Source of the DNA: Brachymonas denitrificans
GTDB lineage: Bacteria; Pseudomonadota; Gammaproteobacteria; Burkholderiales; Burkholderiaceae_C
DNA: 64,000 bases
Direction of reading: 5' to 3'
Assembly: GCF_907163135.1 (NCBI RefSeq)
Contig: NZ_CAJQUA010000001.1
Span: 2,495,001-2,559,000 of the forward strand
This document shows, in pieces, positions 25,268 to 35,354 of the stretch (its first letter is position 1; each line of letters begins with the position of its first letter). The notes under the pieces were generated by a model. That model searched no databases. It had not been told where the DNA came from and was given only the letters and a program-made list of their open reading frames with translations. Position numbers and translations under genes: made by a program.

Positions 25268-26191
25268 TCAGGCCGTGGTCAGCACGCGCTGCGGCGTTGC
25301 AGCTTCGGCCGCCGACGCGTCCTGCTGCAGGCTCTCCTGCAGCCAGCGTGCAAAGGTGCTGCATTCCCAGCGATCCATGTTGCCGGTGCGCCAGCACAGA
25401 TAGTGGGCATGCGGACTCGGGATGCTGCGTTCGAACAGGCGCACCAGCGAGCCGTTGGCCAGCCAGGGTTGCGCCAGTTGCAGGCGCACCAGTGCCACGC
25501 CCAGACCCTGTGCGGCGGCATCGCAGGCAAGACCCACGTCGTTGAACGAAGAGCCATCCATGGGCTCGGGCCAGTCCAGGTCGTGGGCGGCAAACCAGGT
25601 GCGCCAGGGTTCCAGCGGGCTGCGCAGCAGCTTGGCATTCTGCAGGTCCTGCACCGAGCGGAACGGGCCGAACTCCTCGATATACGCGGGCGAGGCCAGC
25701 GGGGAGATGATGTCCTTCATGATGCAGACCGATTCCAGGTCCGCATAGCGGCCGGCGCCGTAGCGGATGGTCAGGTCGGCATCCTCGGCCACCACGTCGA
25801 GCAGCGGGATGTTCACGTGCAGCGACAGGTCGATCTCGGGATAGGCCGAGGTGAATTGGCGCAGGCGCGGCATCAGGATGCTGCGCGCGAAGGTGGGCGT
25901 GACGGCCACGCGCAGCTTGCGGCGCGACAGGGCCGGGTTGCAGCCGGGAAAACGCTCCAGCATGGCCAGCGCCTCGCGTACGTGCGAGAGGTATTCGCTG
26001 CCCTCGGTCGTGAGCGAGAAATCGGAGCGGCCGAACAGGCGCATGCCGACCAGCTGTTCCAGCTGCTTGATGCGGTGGCTGACGGCACTGGGCGTGACGC
26101 AGAGTTCTTCGGCGGTGTGGGTGACGCTACGGAGCCGGGCCAGTGCTTCGAAGGTGAGTAGGCACTGGATGGGGGGAATGCGCATGGCCAT
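25268..26191 (-). CDS. LysR-family transcriptional regulator, GcvA-like
   Basis: 307 aa. N-terminal winged helix MRIPPIQCLLTFEALARL, TAEELCVTPSAVSHRIKQLE and LFGRSDFSLTTEG match GcvA-type regulators, followed by a substrate-binding domain from about residue 95. GcvA controls glycine cleavage in E. coli; here the gene sits between purU and glcD, both linked to one-carbon or C2 metabolism, so regulation of glycine/glyoxylate genes is a reasonable guess. Start at 26191 (MAMRIPP) versus 26185 (MRIPP) is not decided by a strong ribosome-binding site. Confidence 0.88.
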   Translation of the reverse strand: MAMRIPPIQCLLTFEALARLRSVTHTAEELCVTPSAVSHRIKQLEQLVGMRLFGRSDFSLTTEGSEYLSHVREALAMLERFPGCNPALSRRKLRVAVTPTFARSILMPRLRQFTSAYPEIDLSLHVNIPLLDVVAEDADLTIRYGAGRYADLESVCIMKDIISPLASPAYIEEFGPFRSVQDLQNAKLLRSPLEPWRTWFAAHDLDWPEPMDGSSFNDVGLACDAAAQGLGVALVRLQLAQPWLANGSLVRLFERSIPSPHAHYLCWRTGNMDRWECSTFARWLQESLQQDASAAEAATPQRVLTTA

Positions 26192-26258
26192 GGAGGGTAT
26201 CCCTGTCTGCAATCTGCGGCGCGCCGGCTCTTGTGGAGCGGCCTGCGCCTGCTTGTTT

Positions 26259-27107
26259 TTATCGGAAGATGACGGTACGGTGGCCGTCGAGAAGGACGCG
26301 ATGTTCGCTGTGCCACTTTACGGCACGCGCGAGTACCTGGCTCTCGGTGTCTTTCCCGATAGCCGTAAGGTCTTCGACTGTCTTGCTGTGGTCCACGCGC
26401 GCGACATCCTGCTCGATGATAGGACCTTCGTCCAGGTCGGCTGTAACGTAATGTGCGGTGGCGCCGATCAGCTTCACGCCGCGGTCGTGGGCCTGGTAGT
26501 AGGGCTTGGCTCCCTTGAAGCTGGGCAGGAAGCTGTGGTGGATGTTGATGGCACGGCCGGCGAGCTTGCCGCACAGGTCGTTGGAGAGGATCTGCATGTA
26601 GCGGGCCAGCACCACCAGTTCGGCCCCCTCGGATTCGATGATCTCGAGCTGGCGCGCCTCGGCCTGGGCCTTGTTGTCCGTGTTCACCGGGATGTGGTGG
26701 AAGGGCACGTTGTAGCTGGCAGCGAGCTGGTAGAAGTCGCGGTGGTTGCTGATGATGGCGCGCACGTCGATCGCCAGCAGGCCGCTGCGCCAGCGGAACA
26801 GCAGGTCGTTCAGGCAGTGGCCTTCCTTGCTCACCATGATCACCGTGGGCATGGGCAGGGCGCGCGGGTACAGGCGCGTCTGCATCTGGTAGGGCTTGGC
26901 AAATTCGGCCAGCGCCGCGCGCAGCTGCGCAAAATCCGGTTCGGGGCAGGTAAAGCCCACGCGCATGAAGAACAGGCCGGTATCCGTATCGTTGTACTGG
27001 GCGGCCTCGTTGATGTTGCCGCCGTGCTCCATCAGGAAGCCGGACACGGCATGCACGAGCCCCATGCGGTCGGGGCAGGAAAGCGTCAGGATGTAAGGAT
27101 GGCTCAT
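26259..27107 (-). CDS. purU: Formyltetrahydrofolate deformylase
   Basis: 282 aa. Hydrolyses 10-formyl-THF to formate and THF, balancing one-carbon pools and supplying formate for PurT. N-terminal ACT domain (LTLSCPDRMGLVHAVSGF) and C-terminal formyltransferase-like domain with FHHIPVNTDNKAQAE and INIHHSFLPSFKGAKPYYQA, including the catalytic His and, further on, ADLDEGPIIEQD with the catalytic Asp. ATG 27107 is the natural family start; the open frame extends upstream but is not conserved. It is divergent from the aminotransferase gene over 256 bases. Confidence 0.95.
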   Translation of the reverse strand: MSHPYILTLSCPDRMGLVHAVSGFLMEHGGNINEAAQYNDTDTGLFFMRVGFTCPEPDFAQLRAALAEFAKPYQMQTRLYPRALPMPTVIMVSKEGHCLNDLLFRWRSGLLAIDVRAIISNHRDFYQLAASYNVPFHHIPVNTDNKAQAEARQLEIIESEGAELVVLARYMQILSNDLCGKLAGRAINIHHSFLPSFKGAKPYYQAHDRGVKLIGATAHYVTADLDEGPIIEQDVARVDHSKTVEDLTAIGKDTESQVLARAVKWHSEHRVLLDGHRTVIFR

Positions 27108-27308
27108 CGTGAGGGGCTCGCCACAGCCTTCCGCAGTTGTGCTGCAGGAGGCGCGGCGGGAATCAGAGTAGAAATCTGCGGTGCTGCAAGTGTCGCCGGA
27201 CCGGGCATTCGATGCCACAATGGGTGCACTGTCCGGCTGAGCCGGCAGACAGGCTTCAAAGCCGCTTATTGTAGTAGCGTGTCCGTACAGGCGGGCTCTA
27301 TTGTAAGA

Positions 27309-27320
27309 AATGTAATACAG
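27309..27320 (+). promoter_or_regulatory. AATGTAATACAG motif upstream of the omega-aminotransferase gene
   Basis: Shares 11 of 12 bases with the motif next to glcB (12152-12163, inverted). It lies 44 bases before the ATG in the purU/aminotransferase divergent region and contains the near-palindrome TGTAATACA. Regulator unknown. Confidence 0.35.
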
Positions 27321-27363
27321 CCTGTGCATGCGGCACCACGCCATTGCCGACGAAGGAGACGAG

Positions 27364-28728
27364 ATGGACGCCCCCTTGCCAGCAGATTCCCGCATCCACC
27401 CCTATGCCCGTGCCGGCACCGTGCACCAGTGGCTGCCGTTCACGCCCAACCGTGATTTCCAGCGCCAGCCGCGCGTGGTGGTCGAGGCCGGCGGCATGCA
27501 TTTCACCACCAGCAATGGCCGCAGCATCCTCGATGGCGTCTCGAGCCTGTGGTGCGTGAATGCCGGTCACCGCTGCGCTCCCATCAACGCCGCCATCCGC
27601 GAGCAGCTCGACACGCTCGACTACTCGACCGCGTTTTCCATGACCAATGACCGTGCGGTACAGGCCGCCGGCATGATCGCCGCGCTGGCGCCGGACGACC
27701 TGAACAAGGTGCTGTTCTGCAACTCGGGCAGCGAGGCGGCCGACACCTCGCTCAAGCTGGCGCTGGCCTACCACCGGGCGCGCGGCGAAGGGCAGCGTTG
27801 CGTGTTCATCGGCCGCGAGCGTGGCTACCACGGTGTGAACTTCGGCGGCATGAGCGTGGGCGGCATTCCGGGCAACCGCAAGGCCTATGGCGCTGCCATG
27901 CTGCCGCGGGTGGACCACATGCGCTTCATCCACGACCCGGCGCATGCCTTCATCCAGGGCGAACTGCCGCAGTGGGACGACGACCCGCTGCTGGAACTGG
28001 AGCAACGCATCCTGCCGCTGCACGATCCGTCCAACGTGGCGGCCATCATCGTCGAGCCGGTGGCCGGCAGCGCCGGCTGGTACGTGCCGCCCCAGGGCTA
28101 CCTGCAGCGCCTGCGCGAGATCTGCGACCGTCACGGCATCCTGCTGATCTTCGACGAGGTGATCACCGGATTCGGCCGCCTAGGCACGGCATTCGCGGCG
28201 CAGTATTTCGGCGTGAAGCCGGACATGCTGAACTTCGCCAAGGGCGTAACCAACGGCAGCATCCCGATGGGGGGCGTGGTCTGCTCCGACCGCATCTACG
28301 ACACGCTGATGGGGGTGGACCAGCCGGCGCATGCCATCGAGTTCTTCCATGGCTATACCTACTCCGGCCACCCTGTGGCGGCGGCGGCCGCGGTGGCGAC
28401 GCTGCAGCATTATGTGGAAGCGGATCTGTTCGCACGGGCCGCGCGCATGGCGCCGGTGCTGGGCGATGCCATGCACAGCCAGCTGCGCGAACTGCCGAAC
28501 GTGACCGGCATCCGCACGCTGGGCATGGCCGGGGCGGTGGAACTGCAGGGCATGGCCGGCAACCCGGGCCGGCGGGCCTACGAGATCTTCCTGCGTTGCT
28601 ACGAGAACGGCGTGCTGGTGCGCAATGCCGGCGATGTGGTGGTGCTGGCGCCGGCCTTCGTGGCCGAGGAGGCGCATATCGCGCAGATGGTCGAGACCCT
28701 GGCCGAGGCGATCCGGGCGCTGGCGTAA
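27364..28728 (+). CDS. Class III omega-aminotransferase (beta-alanine:pyruvate type)
   Basis: 454 aa PLP enzyme. WLPFTPNRDFQ near the start, FCNSGSEAADTSLKLA, LLIFDEVITGFGRLG and MLNFAKGVTNGSIPMGG are the class III features; the Lys of NFAKGVTN binds PLP. The sequence is of the beta-alanine:pyruvate transaminase (BauA/AptA) type, which transfers the amino group of beta-alanine to pyruvate. A GAAGGAGACGAG ribosome-binding site supports ATG 27364. panD, which makes beta-alanine, is 11 kb away. Taurine or putrescine transamination cannot be excluded. Confidence 0.87.
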   Translation: MDAPLPADSRIHPYARAGTVHQWLPFTPNRDFQRQPRVVVEAGGMHFTTSNGRSILDGVSSLWCVNAGHRCAPINAAIREQLDTLDYSTAFSMTNDRAVQAAGMIAALAPDDLNKVLFCNSGSEAADTSLKLALAYHRARGEGQRCVFIGRERGYHGVNFGGMSVGGIPGNRKAYGAAMLPRVDHMRFIHDPAHAFIQGELPQWDDDPLLELEQRILPLHDPSNVAAIIVEPVAGSAGWYVPPQGYLQRLREICDRHGILLIFDEVITGFGRLGTAFAAQYFGVKPDMLNFAKGVTNGSIPMGGVVCSDRIYDTLMGVDQPAHAIEFFHGYTYSGHPVAAAAAVATLQHYVEADLFARAARMAPVLGDAMHSQLRELPNVTGIRTLGMAGAVELQGMAGNPGRRAYEIFLRCYENGVLVRNAGDVVVLAPAFVAEEAHIAQMVETLAEAIRALA

Positions 28729-28865
28729 GGGCTGCTGGGCCAAGTCATGGCCCGGGCGAGGCTGCCCGAAAAGCGCACGACGGTAGTCTGGCGGTGATGC
28801 TCTGATCCGGGCGGTCAACCTTGAGAGGGGCCGGCGGGAAAACGCGCGGCTGCCTCCGTTGCAGC

Positions 28866-28889
28866 AAAAAGCCCTCCGAAGAGGGCTTT
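28866..28889 (-). terminator. Intrinsic terminator of the DUF3567 gene
   Basis: Minus strand AAAGCCCTC, TTCG tetraloop, GAGGGCTTT then TTTGC. The UUCG-type loop makes it very stable; on the plus strand it may also stop the aminotransferase transcript. Confidence 0.88.
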
Positions 28890-28910
28890 GCGCGGCGGGG
28901 GTGCAGAGGC

Positions 28911-29243
28911 TCAGTGCAGCATTACCGGGCTGCTGGCCAGTCCGCTGTAGTGCTCCAGCGCATCCTCCACCTCTTCCTGCGTGGGGGTGTTGTCCTGCCA
29001 AGCCGTGATCTGCTGCTGGAACAGCTCGGCCCAACTGCCGTCGAGATAGACGTGGCGTCCGGAACGCTTGTCGACGATCTCGAAGCCGTGGCGCGCCAGG
29101 GCCAGATGGCCGCGACCGCGCATCTGGATCACGTCATCGGCATCCAGTTCGGGATTCGACTGCATGTGCACGACCACGAAACTGTCGGAGTCGTACAGCG
29201 TGTGCATGCCGGCTACGGTTTGGTCAAAAAGGTCTTTGTGCAT
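28911..29243 (-). CDS. DUF3567 protein
   Basis: 110 aa. MHTLYDSDSFVVVHM, ARHGFEIVDKRSGRHVYLDG, WAELFQQQITAW and NTPTQEEVEDALEHY are the conserved parts of this betaproteobacterial family; function unknown. Start at 29243 has GTAGGTGAC upstream; the family core begins at the internal Met 13 (29207), so the shorter start is possible. Cytosolic, no membrane segment. It stands alone with its own terminator. Confidence 0.82.
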   Translation of the reverse strand: MHKDLFDQTVAGMHTLYDSDSFVVVHMQSNPELDADDVIQMRGRGHLALARHGFEIVDKRSGRHVYLDGSWAELFQQQITAWQDNTPTQEEVEDALEHYSGLASSPVMLH

Positions 29244-29346
29244 GTCACCTACATGGTAGCGACAAACCGCAAATCAAGGTGTGTCGCGGCGTCAAAGGTG
29301 AGCGCGGAGAACAACTTCTGTATCAGGACGGCACAAGATCACGGTT

Positions 29347-30573
<1,227 letters not shown>

Positions 30574-30734
30574 GGCGGCAGAAGGTGAAAAGTGGACTGT
30601 TGCCGCCTCCCCGACAGCACGCCATGACGTGCGCAGCGAGGTGACGGAACCGGCTTGGCCTATTCTAGAATGGACCGATCAATGGCTGGCGCGCCCGCGC
30701 GACGCCAGACCCATCGGGTGACAGAAGGATACCA

Positions 30735-31694
30735 ATGAAACTTGCAACATACAGGGATGGCTCGCGCGACGGATTGCTGGTGGTCGTCTCGCGTGATCTG
30801 CGCCATGCCTGCTTTGCCACGCACACGGCCGCGCGCCTGCAACAGGTGCTGGATGACTGGAACTTCATCAGCCCGCAACTGGAGGACCTGTACCGCCAGC
30901 TCAATGCCGGGCGCGTGCCGCACGCCTTCGCCTTCGACCCTGCATGCTGCATGGCGCCGCTGCCGCGCGCGTTTCAGCGGGTGGACGGGGCGGCTTATGC
31001 CGGCCAGGGTCCGGCAGCAGTCGGTGCCACTGCCGCGCAGGCCCTGCGCCTGTGGCAGGCCGGCTCCGACTGCCATCTCGGTCCGCAGGATCCGGTGTTA
31101 CTGCCAGCCGCAGAGGCCGATTTCGAGGCCGGACTGGGCGTTGTGTGCGCCGACCTGCCCGTTGGTGCTACCGCCGAGCAGGCGCTCGAGGGCATCCGTC
31201 TGCTGCTGCTCTGCAACGGCCTGCGCCTGCGCCACCTGGCGGGCGCGGACGGCGATGGCACAGCGCTGCTGTCGCGTCCGGCCATGGCTTTCGGTCCGGT
31301 GGCAGTCACGCCGGACGAGCTCGGCGATGCCTGGCACCACGGCCGCGCCCACCTGAGCCTGCAGGTGCAGGGCAACGGCCGCAAGCTGGGTCTGCTGGAC
31401 AGCGGTGCCGACATGGAGGCCGGTTTCGATCAGTTGCTGGAGCGCCTGTGCCGTACGCGGCCCGTGCGTGCCGGCACGGTGCTTGCCGCCGGCCCGGTCA
31501 GCAACCGTGACCGTCGCAAGGGCGTGGCCTGCCTGGCCGACAAGCGGGCGCTGGAAATTCAGGACCACGGCAGCGCCGAAACCCCCTGGCTGCAGCCCGG
31601 CGATACGCTGCGCATCGAGGCACGCACACGCGACGGCCAGAGCCTGTTTGGCGCCATTGACCACGAGATCGTCTCCCCTGGAGAACGCCTATGA
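30735..31694 (+). CDS. Fumarylacetoacetate hydrolase-family protein
   Basis: 319 aa. The FAH fold places an N-terminal cap (MKLATYRDGSRDGLLVVVSRD) before a beta-roll with acidic metal ligands; here VLLPAAEADFEAGLGVVCADL holds the first ligand pair, and AGTVLAAGPVSNRD and GDTLRIEARTRDG match the C-terminal part. Members hydrolyse or isomerise C-C bonds in aromatic degradation, but the substrate here is not known. A possible promoter is TAGAAT at 30667 with a weak upstream box. It overlaps the next start by 4 bases, so the pair is co-translated. Confidence 0.83.
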   Translation: MKLATYRDGSRDGLLVVVSRDLRHACFATHTAARLQQVLDDWNFISPQLEDLYRQLNAGRVPHAFAFDPACCMAPLPRAFQRVDGAAYAGQGPAAVGATAAQALRLWQAGSDCHLGPQDPVLLPAAEADFEAGLGVVCADLPVGATAEQALEGIRLLLLCNGLRLRHLAGADGDGTALLSRPAMAFGPVAVTPDELGDAWHHGRAHLSLQVQGNGRKLGLLDSGADMEAGFDQLLERLCRTRPVRAGTVLAAGPVSNRDRRKGVACLADKRALEIQDHGSAETPWLQPGDTLRIEARTRDGQSLFGAIDHEIVSPGERL

Positions 31695-33109
31695 CGACCG
31701 ATGCCGGAACCCCGCAGGAACAGACTCTGCCGCTGGCGGCCCCCTTGCAGTCGCCTCCGCGCAGCCATGCCGAGCTGCATGACGAACTGCATGCCCGCCC
31801 GCCGCTGCGTACCACACCTTGCTGCGTGGTCAGCTACTGGGCCCAGGCCGGCTTGCCGGCCGAGGTCGCCGACGCTGCCTTGCGCGTGGCCTGTGCCGAT
31901 GCGGGCCAGCCGGCGCCGGCGTCGGGCCGGCGCCACCATCTGATCGAGACGGGCAGCTGGGCGCTCAAGTACGAGCGTCATGGCGAATTCGTCAGCTGGC
32001 AGCTGCGGATGGACTTGCCGGCCGATCCGAGCCAGGAGCCGGAACTGCTGCTCGGCGCCATGCTGCGGGCCGATGCCCGCTACGCGCTGTCGCCGGCCTT
32101 TTTTTCGGCGCTGGGCGATGCCCCGATGCTGGCTGCCACGCATGTGGTGGTCTGGCCGGCGGAAGAGGACGGCATGCTGCGCCAGGCGCGGCGCGTGATG
32201 GCGCAACTGCTTGCTGCCACGCGCACGGCGACCGAGGCGACGCATGACCTGATCGGCTCCTGGATTGCCGATGACCGCGCCGCCATGTTCACCCATCTGC
32301 TGCTGGACGAGGCCGGCTTCACCCGCTTTCTGCTGCTGGACGTGCAGCTGTCGGAGCAGCAGCGTGCGCGCGAGGTGCAGCGCATCGTCGAGATCGAGGG
32401 CTACCGGGCGCTGGCCATGCTGGGTTTTCCGCTGGCACAGCAGGAATCGGTGCTGCTGCGCACGCTGGAGCGCCGCCTGCTGCAGGCGGTGGACCAGTTT
32501 GCGGCACAAAGGCAGGCGACTGCGGCCGAGCAGCAGGTGCAGGACCAGCAGGTGTTCGCCGAACTGGTGGCCATCGCCTCCGAAGTGGAGCATGGCGTGG
32601 CGCGCTCGCGCTACCGCTTCTCGGCCACGCGCGCCTACCACCGCATCGTGGAGCGGCGCCTGCAGGGTCTGCGCGAATCGCGTATCCAGGGCGTGCAGAC
32701 GCTGGGCGGCTTCCTGTCGCGCCGCTTTCTGCCGGCGATAGAGCTATGCGACAGCACCGATGCCCGCCTGAGCGATGTGGCCGCACGCGTGCAGCGCGTG
32801 GTCGAGCTCACCAAGGTGCGGGTCGAGGCGCGGCGCGAGGAAGACAATCAGCAATTGCTGCAGGCCCTGGCACGCCGCCAGCACCTGCAACTGCGCCTGC
32901 AGCAGACGGTGGAAGGGCTTTCGGTGGTGGCCATCAGCTACTACGCCATCAGCCTGCTGAGCTATGTATTCAAGCTGCTCAAGACGGTGCCGGCCATCGA
33001 GGCACTGCATATCCCGGTCGAGGCCGCCGTGGGCGCCAGCGTGATTCCGGTGGTGCTGCTGGTCGCCTGGTTCGTGCGCCGCATCCGACAGCACCACGCG
33101 GTGGACTGA
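31691..33109 (+). CDS. DUF3422 membrane-anchored protein
   Basis: 472 aa. Conserved N-terminal HAELHDELHARPP motif, a central helical region rich in Arg/Glu/Gln, ARSRYRFSATRAYHRIVERRL, and two C-terminal hydrophobic helices (SVVAISYYAISLLSYVFK; SVIPVVLLVAWFV). This organisation is that of DUF3422; function unknown. ATG overlaps the stop of the upstream fumarylacetoacetase-family gene (ATGA), suggesting coupled expression. Confidence 0.85.
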   Translation: MTTDAGTPQEQTLPLAAPLQSPPRSHAELHDELHARPPLRTTPCCVVSYWAQAGLPAEVADAALRVACADAGQPAPASGRRHHLIETGSWALKYERHGEFVSWQLRMDLPADPSQEPELLLGAMLRADARYALSPAFFSALGDAPMLAATHVVVWPAEEDGMLRQARRVMAQLLAATRTATEATHDLIGSWIADDRAAMFTHLLLDEAGFTRFLLLDVQLSEQQRAREVQRIVEIEGYRALAMLGFPLAQQESVLLRTLERRLLQAVDQFAAQRQATAAEQQVQDQQVFAELVAIASEVEHGVARSRYRFSATRAYHRIVERRLQGLRESRIQGVQTLGGFLSRRFLPAIELCDSTDARLSDVAARVQRVVELTKVRVEARREEDNQQLLQALARRQHLQLRLQQTVEGLSVVAISYYAISLLSYVFKLLKTVPAIEALHIPVEAAVGASVIPVVLLVAWFVRRIRQHHAVD

Positions 33110-33133
33110 CCGGGCGGCCGGGGCTTGTCCGGC

Positions 33134-33163
33134 TTGGCACGCGTCATGCGCATGCAGTATGCT
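33134..33163 (+). promoter_or_regulatory. Sigma-70-like promoter for phaM
   Basis: TTGGCA, 18-base spacer, TATGCT, 47 bases before the phaM ATG. GGAGAG serves as its ribosome-binding site. Confidence 0.4.
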
Positions 33164-33210
33164 TTCGACCATCACCATTCGCCGCACGGCGGCCAGGCAG
33201 GAGAGTGCAG

Positions 33211-34164
33211 ATGAACATCAACGCAGTAGGCTTCGACTTCAGCAAGTTCGTTCCCGGCTTCGACTTTCTCAAGCAGATCACGCAGCCGCGCAGCATGATG
33301 CCCTCGCCTGCGCAGTGGGTGGCGCCCACGGTGGATCCCGAAGAGGTCGAGCGCCGCATCCAGGAGTTGCGCACCGTACAGTTCTGGCTGGAACAGAACA
33401 CCACTGCGCTCAAGGCCACCATCCAGGCACTCGAAGTGCAGAAGATGACGCTGACCACGCTCAAGGACATGAATGTCGGCCTGAACGACATGGCGCAGGT
33501 GTTCCAGCAAGGCGTGGCCGACACCGTTTCCAGCGTGACGCAGGCCGTCAAGGCGGCCGTGCCCGAGGCGCCGGCGCAGGAATCCGCAGCCGTCCCGGCG
33601 TCTGCCGTGACCTGGCATGAGGTGCCGGTGCAGGCGGCACAGGGGGCAGCCTCCGGGGACGAGGCGGCAGCCGAAGCAGGCGAGTCCCCGCTGAACGCGG
33701 CTTTTGCCCAGGCCGGCCAGTGGTGGGGCAGCATGATGCAGACCTTCCAGAGCATTGCCCAGCAGGCCCAGGAAGACGTGCTGCAGCGTCAGGCCGAGTT
33801 CCTGAAGGCCCAGGAGGAAATGGCGCAGCAGGTGGCTGCGGCGATGCCGGAAGTGGCGGCCGGGGTTGCCGCGGCAGAACCGGCGGCGTCTTCGGTCAAG
33901 CCTGCCAAGCCGGCGGCGCGTGCCACCGCCGCGCGCAAACCTGCTGCGGCCAAGCCCAAGGCGGCAGCGGGCGCTGCAAAGACAGCCCCCGGCAAGGCGG
34001 CCAAACCGGCAACGGCCGCCAGGACGGCGCCCCGCGCCGCGGCGGCTGCCGGCACCAGTACCGCGGGAAGCCCCAAGGCAGCCGCCAAGCCGGCTGCAGC
34101 GCGCAAGCCGGCGGTCAAGCGGCCTGCTGCCGCCAAGGCGCCGGCCGAGAAGCCGCGCTCCTGA
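33211..34164 (+). CDS. phaM: PhaM-type polyhydroxyalkanoate granule regulatory protein
   Basis: 317 aa. N-terminal GFDFSKFVPGFDFLKQ and VAPTVDPEEVERRIQELRTV, then a coiled-coil core (residues ~50-95), a Met/Gln-rich helix, and a ~100-residue C-terminal tail of Lys-Pro-Ala repeats (AAKPAAARKPAVKRPAAAK) like histone H1 tails. In Ralstonia eutropha PhaM activates PHA synthase and ties granules to the nucleoid through the basic tail. The tail here fits that job. It pairs functionally with the phasin at 12329. Confidence 0.85.
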   Translation: MNINAVGFDFSKFVPGFDFLKQITQPRSMMPSPAQWVAPTVDPEEVERRIQELRTVQFWLEQNTTALKATIQALEVQKMTLTTLKDMNVGLNDMAQVFQQGVADTVSSVTQAVKAAVPEAPAQESAAVPASAVTWHEVPVQAAQGAASGDEAAAEAGESPLNAAFAQAGQWWGSMMQTFQSIAQQAQEDVLQRQAEFLKAQEEMAQQVAAAMPEVAAGVAAAEPAASSVKPAKPAARATAARKPAAAKPKAAAGAAKTAPGKAAKPATAARTAPRAAAAAGTSTAGSPKAAAKPAAARKPAVKRPAAAKAPAEKPRS

Positions 34165-34177
34165 TGGTGCGACCGGG

Positions 34178-34975
34178 CTAGTCCAGCGGCTGCCCGTCCA
34201 CGAACACGCGCAGTTCGCCGCAGCAGAAGGGCGTCCATGCCTCGTTGCTGGTGAGCGGCTGCGTGGCGATCACCGCCACGCGGTCCTGCGGTGTGGTGTG
34301 CCGGGCGAAATCGATCTCCAGGTCTTCATCCCGCAACTGGGCCGTGGTGAACGGGTGTTGCCGCACGACGTAGTGCAGGTGCGTGCTGGCATGCGCCCAT
34401 AGTGCTTCGCCGTTGGACAGCAGCATGTTGAAGGTGCCATGCCGCGCCAGCGGCGGCATCAGTTCGCGCAGCGTGCGCGTCAATTCTTCCACCGGCGGCA
34501 TGCAGGCATGCGCCTTGGCGATCTCCTGCATGATCCAGCAGAAGGCGCGTTCGCTGTCGGTATCGCCCACCGGGCGGAAGTGGCTGTGCAGATGGGGCTG
34601 AAAGTTCTCCAGATTGCCGTTGTGCGCAAACACCCAGTAACGGCCCCACAGTTCGCGCACGAAGGGGTGGCAGTTTTCCAGCGCCACCGGTCCCTGCGTC
34701 GCCTTGCGGATGTGTGCGATCACGTTGCGGCTCTGGATCGGATAGTGCCGGATCAGCTGCGCTACCGGCGAGGTGCTGGCGGCCTGGTTGTCCACGTACA
34801 GGCGCAGGCCCTTGTCCGGCCCGGCCTGCGGCGTGCTGCCGGGCGTGCCTTCGAAAAAGGCAATGCCCCAGCCGTCGCTGTGGTGGTCCGTCACGCCGGC
34901 GCGCTGGGCAAAGCCGCTGAAGCTGAAGGTGATGTCGGTCGGGGTATTGCAGTTCATGCCGAGCAGCTGGCACAT
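34178..34975 (-). CDS. Class II glutamine amidotransferase (YafJ-like)
   Basis: 265 aa. Cys2 after the initiator Met is the expected N-terminal nucleophile (MCQLLGMNCNTP); DHHSDGWGIAFFEG, HIRKATQGPVALENCHPF and FAHNGNLENFQPHL are the Ntn-glutaminase motifs. Stand-alone class II GATase domain; E. coli YafJ and EgtC are relatives. Acceptor unknown. ATG 34975 is fixed by the need for Cys2; the open frame upstream runs on but is irrelevant. The small CWC gene lies 17 bases upstream on the same strand. Confidence 0.9.
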   Translation of the reverse strand: MCQLLGMNCNTPTDITFSFSGFAQRAGVTDHHSDGWGIAFFEGTPGSTPQAGPDKGLRLYVDNQAASTSPVAQLIRHYPIQSRNVIAHIRKATQGPVALENCHPFVRELWGRYWVFAHNGNLENFQPHLHSHFRPVGDTDSERAFCWIMQEIAKAHACMPPVEELTRTLRELMPPLARHGTFNMLLSNGEALWAHASTHLHYVVRQHPFTTAQLRDEDLEIDFARHTTPQDRVAVIATQPLTSNEAWTPFCCGELRVFVDGQPLD

Positions 34976-34992
34976 GGCGGTCTTTCCGGGCG

Positions 34993-35229
34993 TCAGGAGG
35001 TGGATTGGGCGCGCAGGGCGCGCAGGCAGGCCTGGCAGTAGCAGACTGTCGGGGCGGCTTGGCTGCCGGCAGCTTTCGATTCCGGCGCGTGGAACGAGTC
35101 GGGCGGTTCCTGCATGCACCAGCAACTGTCAGCGGGTGCGCCGATGGCGATGGCGCAGCGATTGGGCTGGCCGCAGCGGGGGCAAGTCTGGTCCAGGGGA
35201 GTCAGTTCGTGGGCAGGAGATGCAGGCAT
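34993..35229 (-). CDS. Cysteine-rich CWC-family protein
   Basis: 78 aa from ATG 35229. TCPRCGQPNRCAIAIG, SCWCMQEPP and VCYCQACLRAL hold eight Cys in the CWC arrangement, probably binding zinc. Function unknown; the family is often next to unrelated genes. An in-frame ATG at 35304 would add 25 residues of low conservation and would overlap the promoter area of the methyltransferase gene, so the shorter start is preferred. Confidence 0.8.
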   Translation of the reverse strand: MPASPAHELTPLDQTCPRCGQPNRCAIAIGAPADSCWCMQEPPDSFHAPESKAAGSQAAPTVCYCQACLRALRAQSTS

Positions 35230-35354
35230 GTTGCCATTGTCGGGCAAAGCGGGCGGTGCCGGCCAGTGCCGCAGCGGATGCGGAGTGCGATTTTTCGATG
35301 CCAAGTGCGTGATTTGGCAGCAGAAAAACGTCAGAGTCTGGTAAGGTATCGCCC

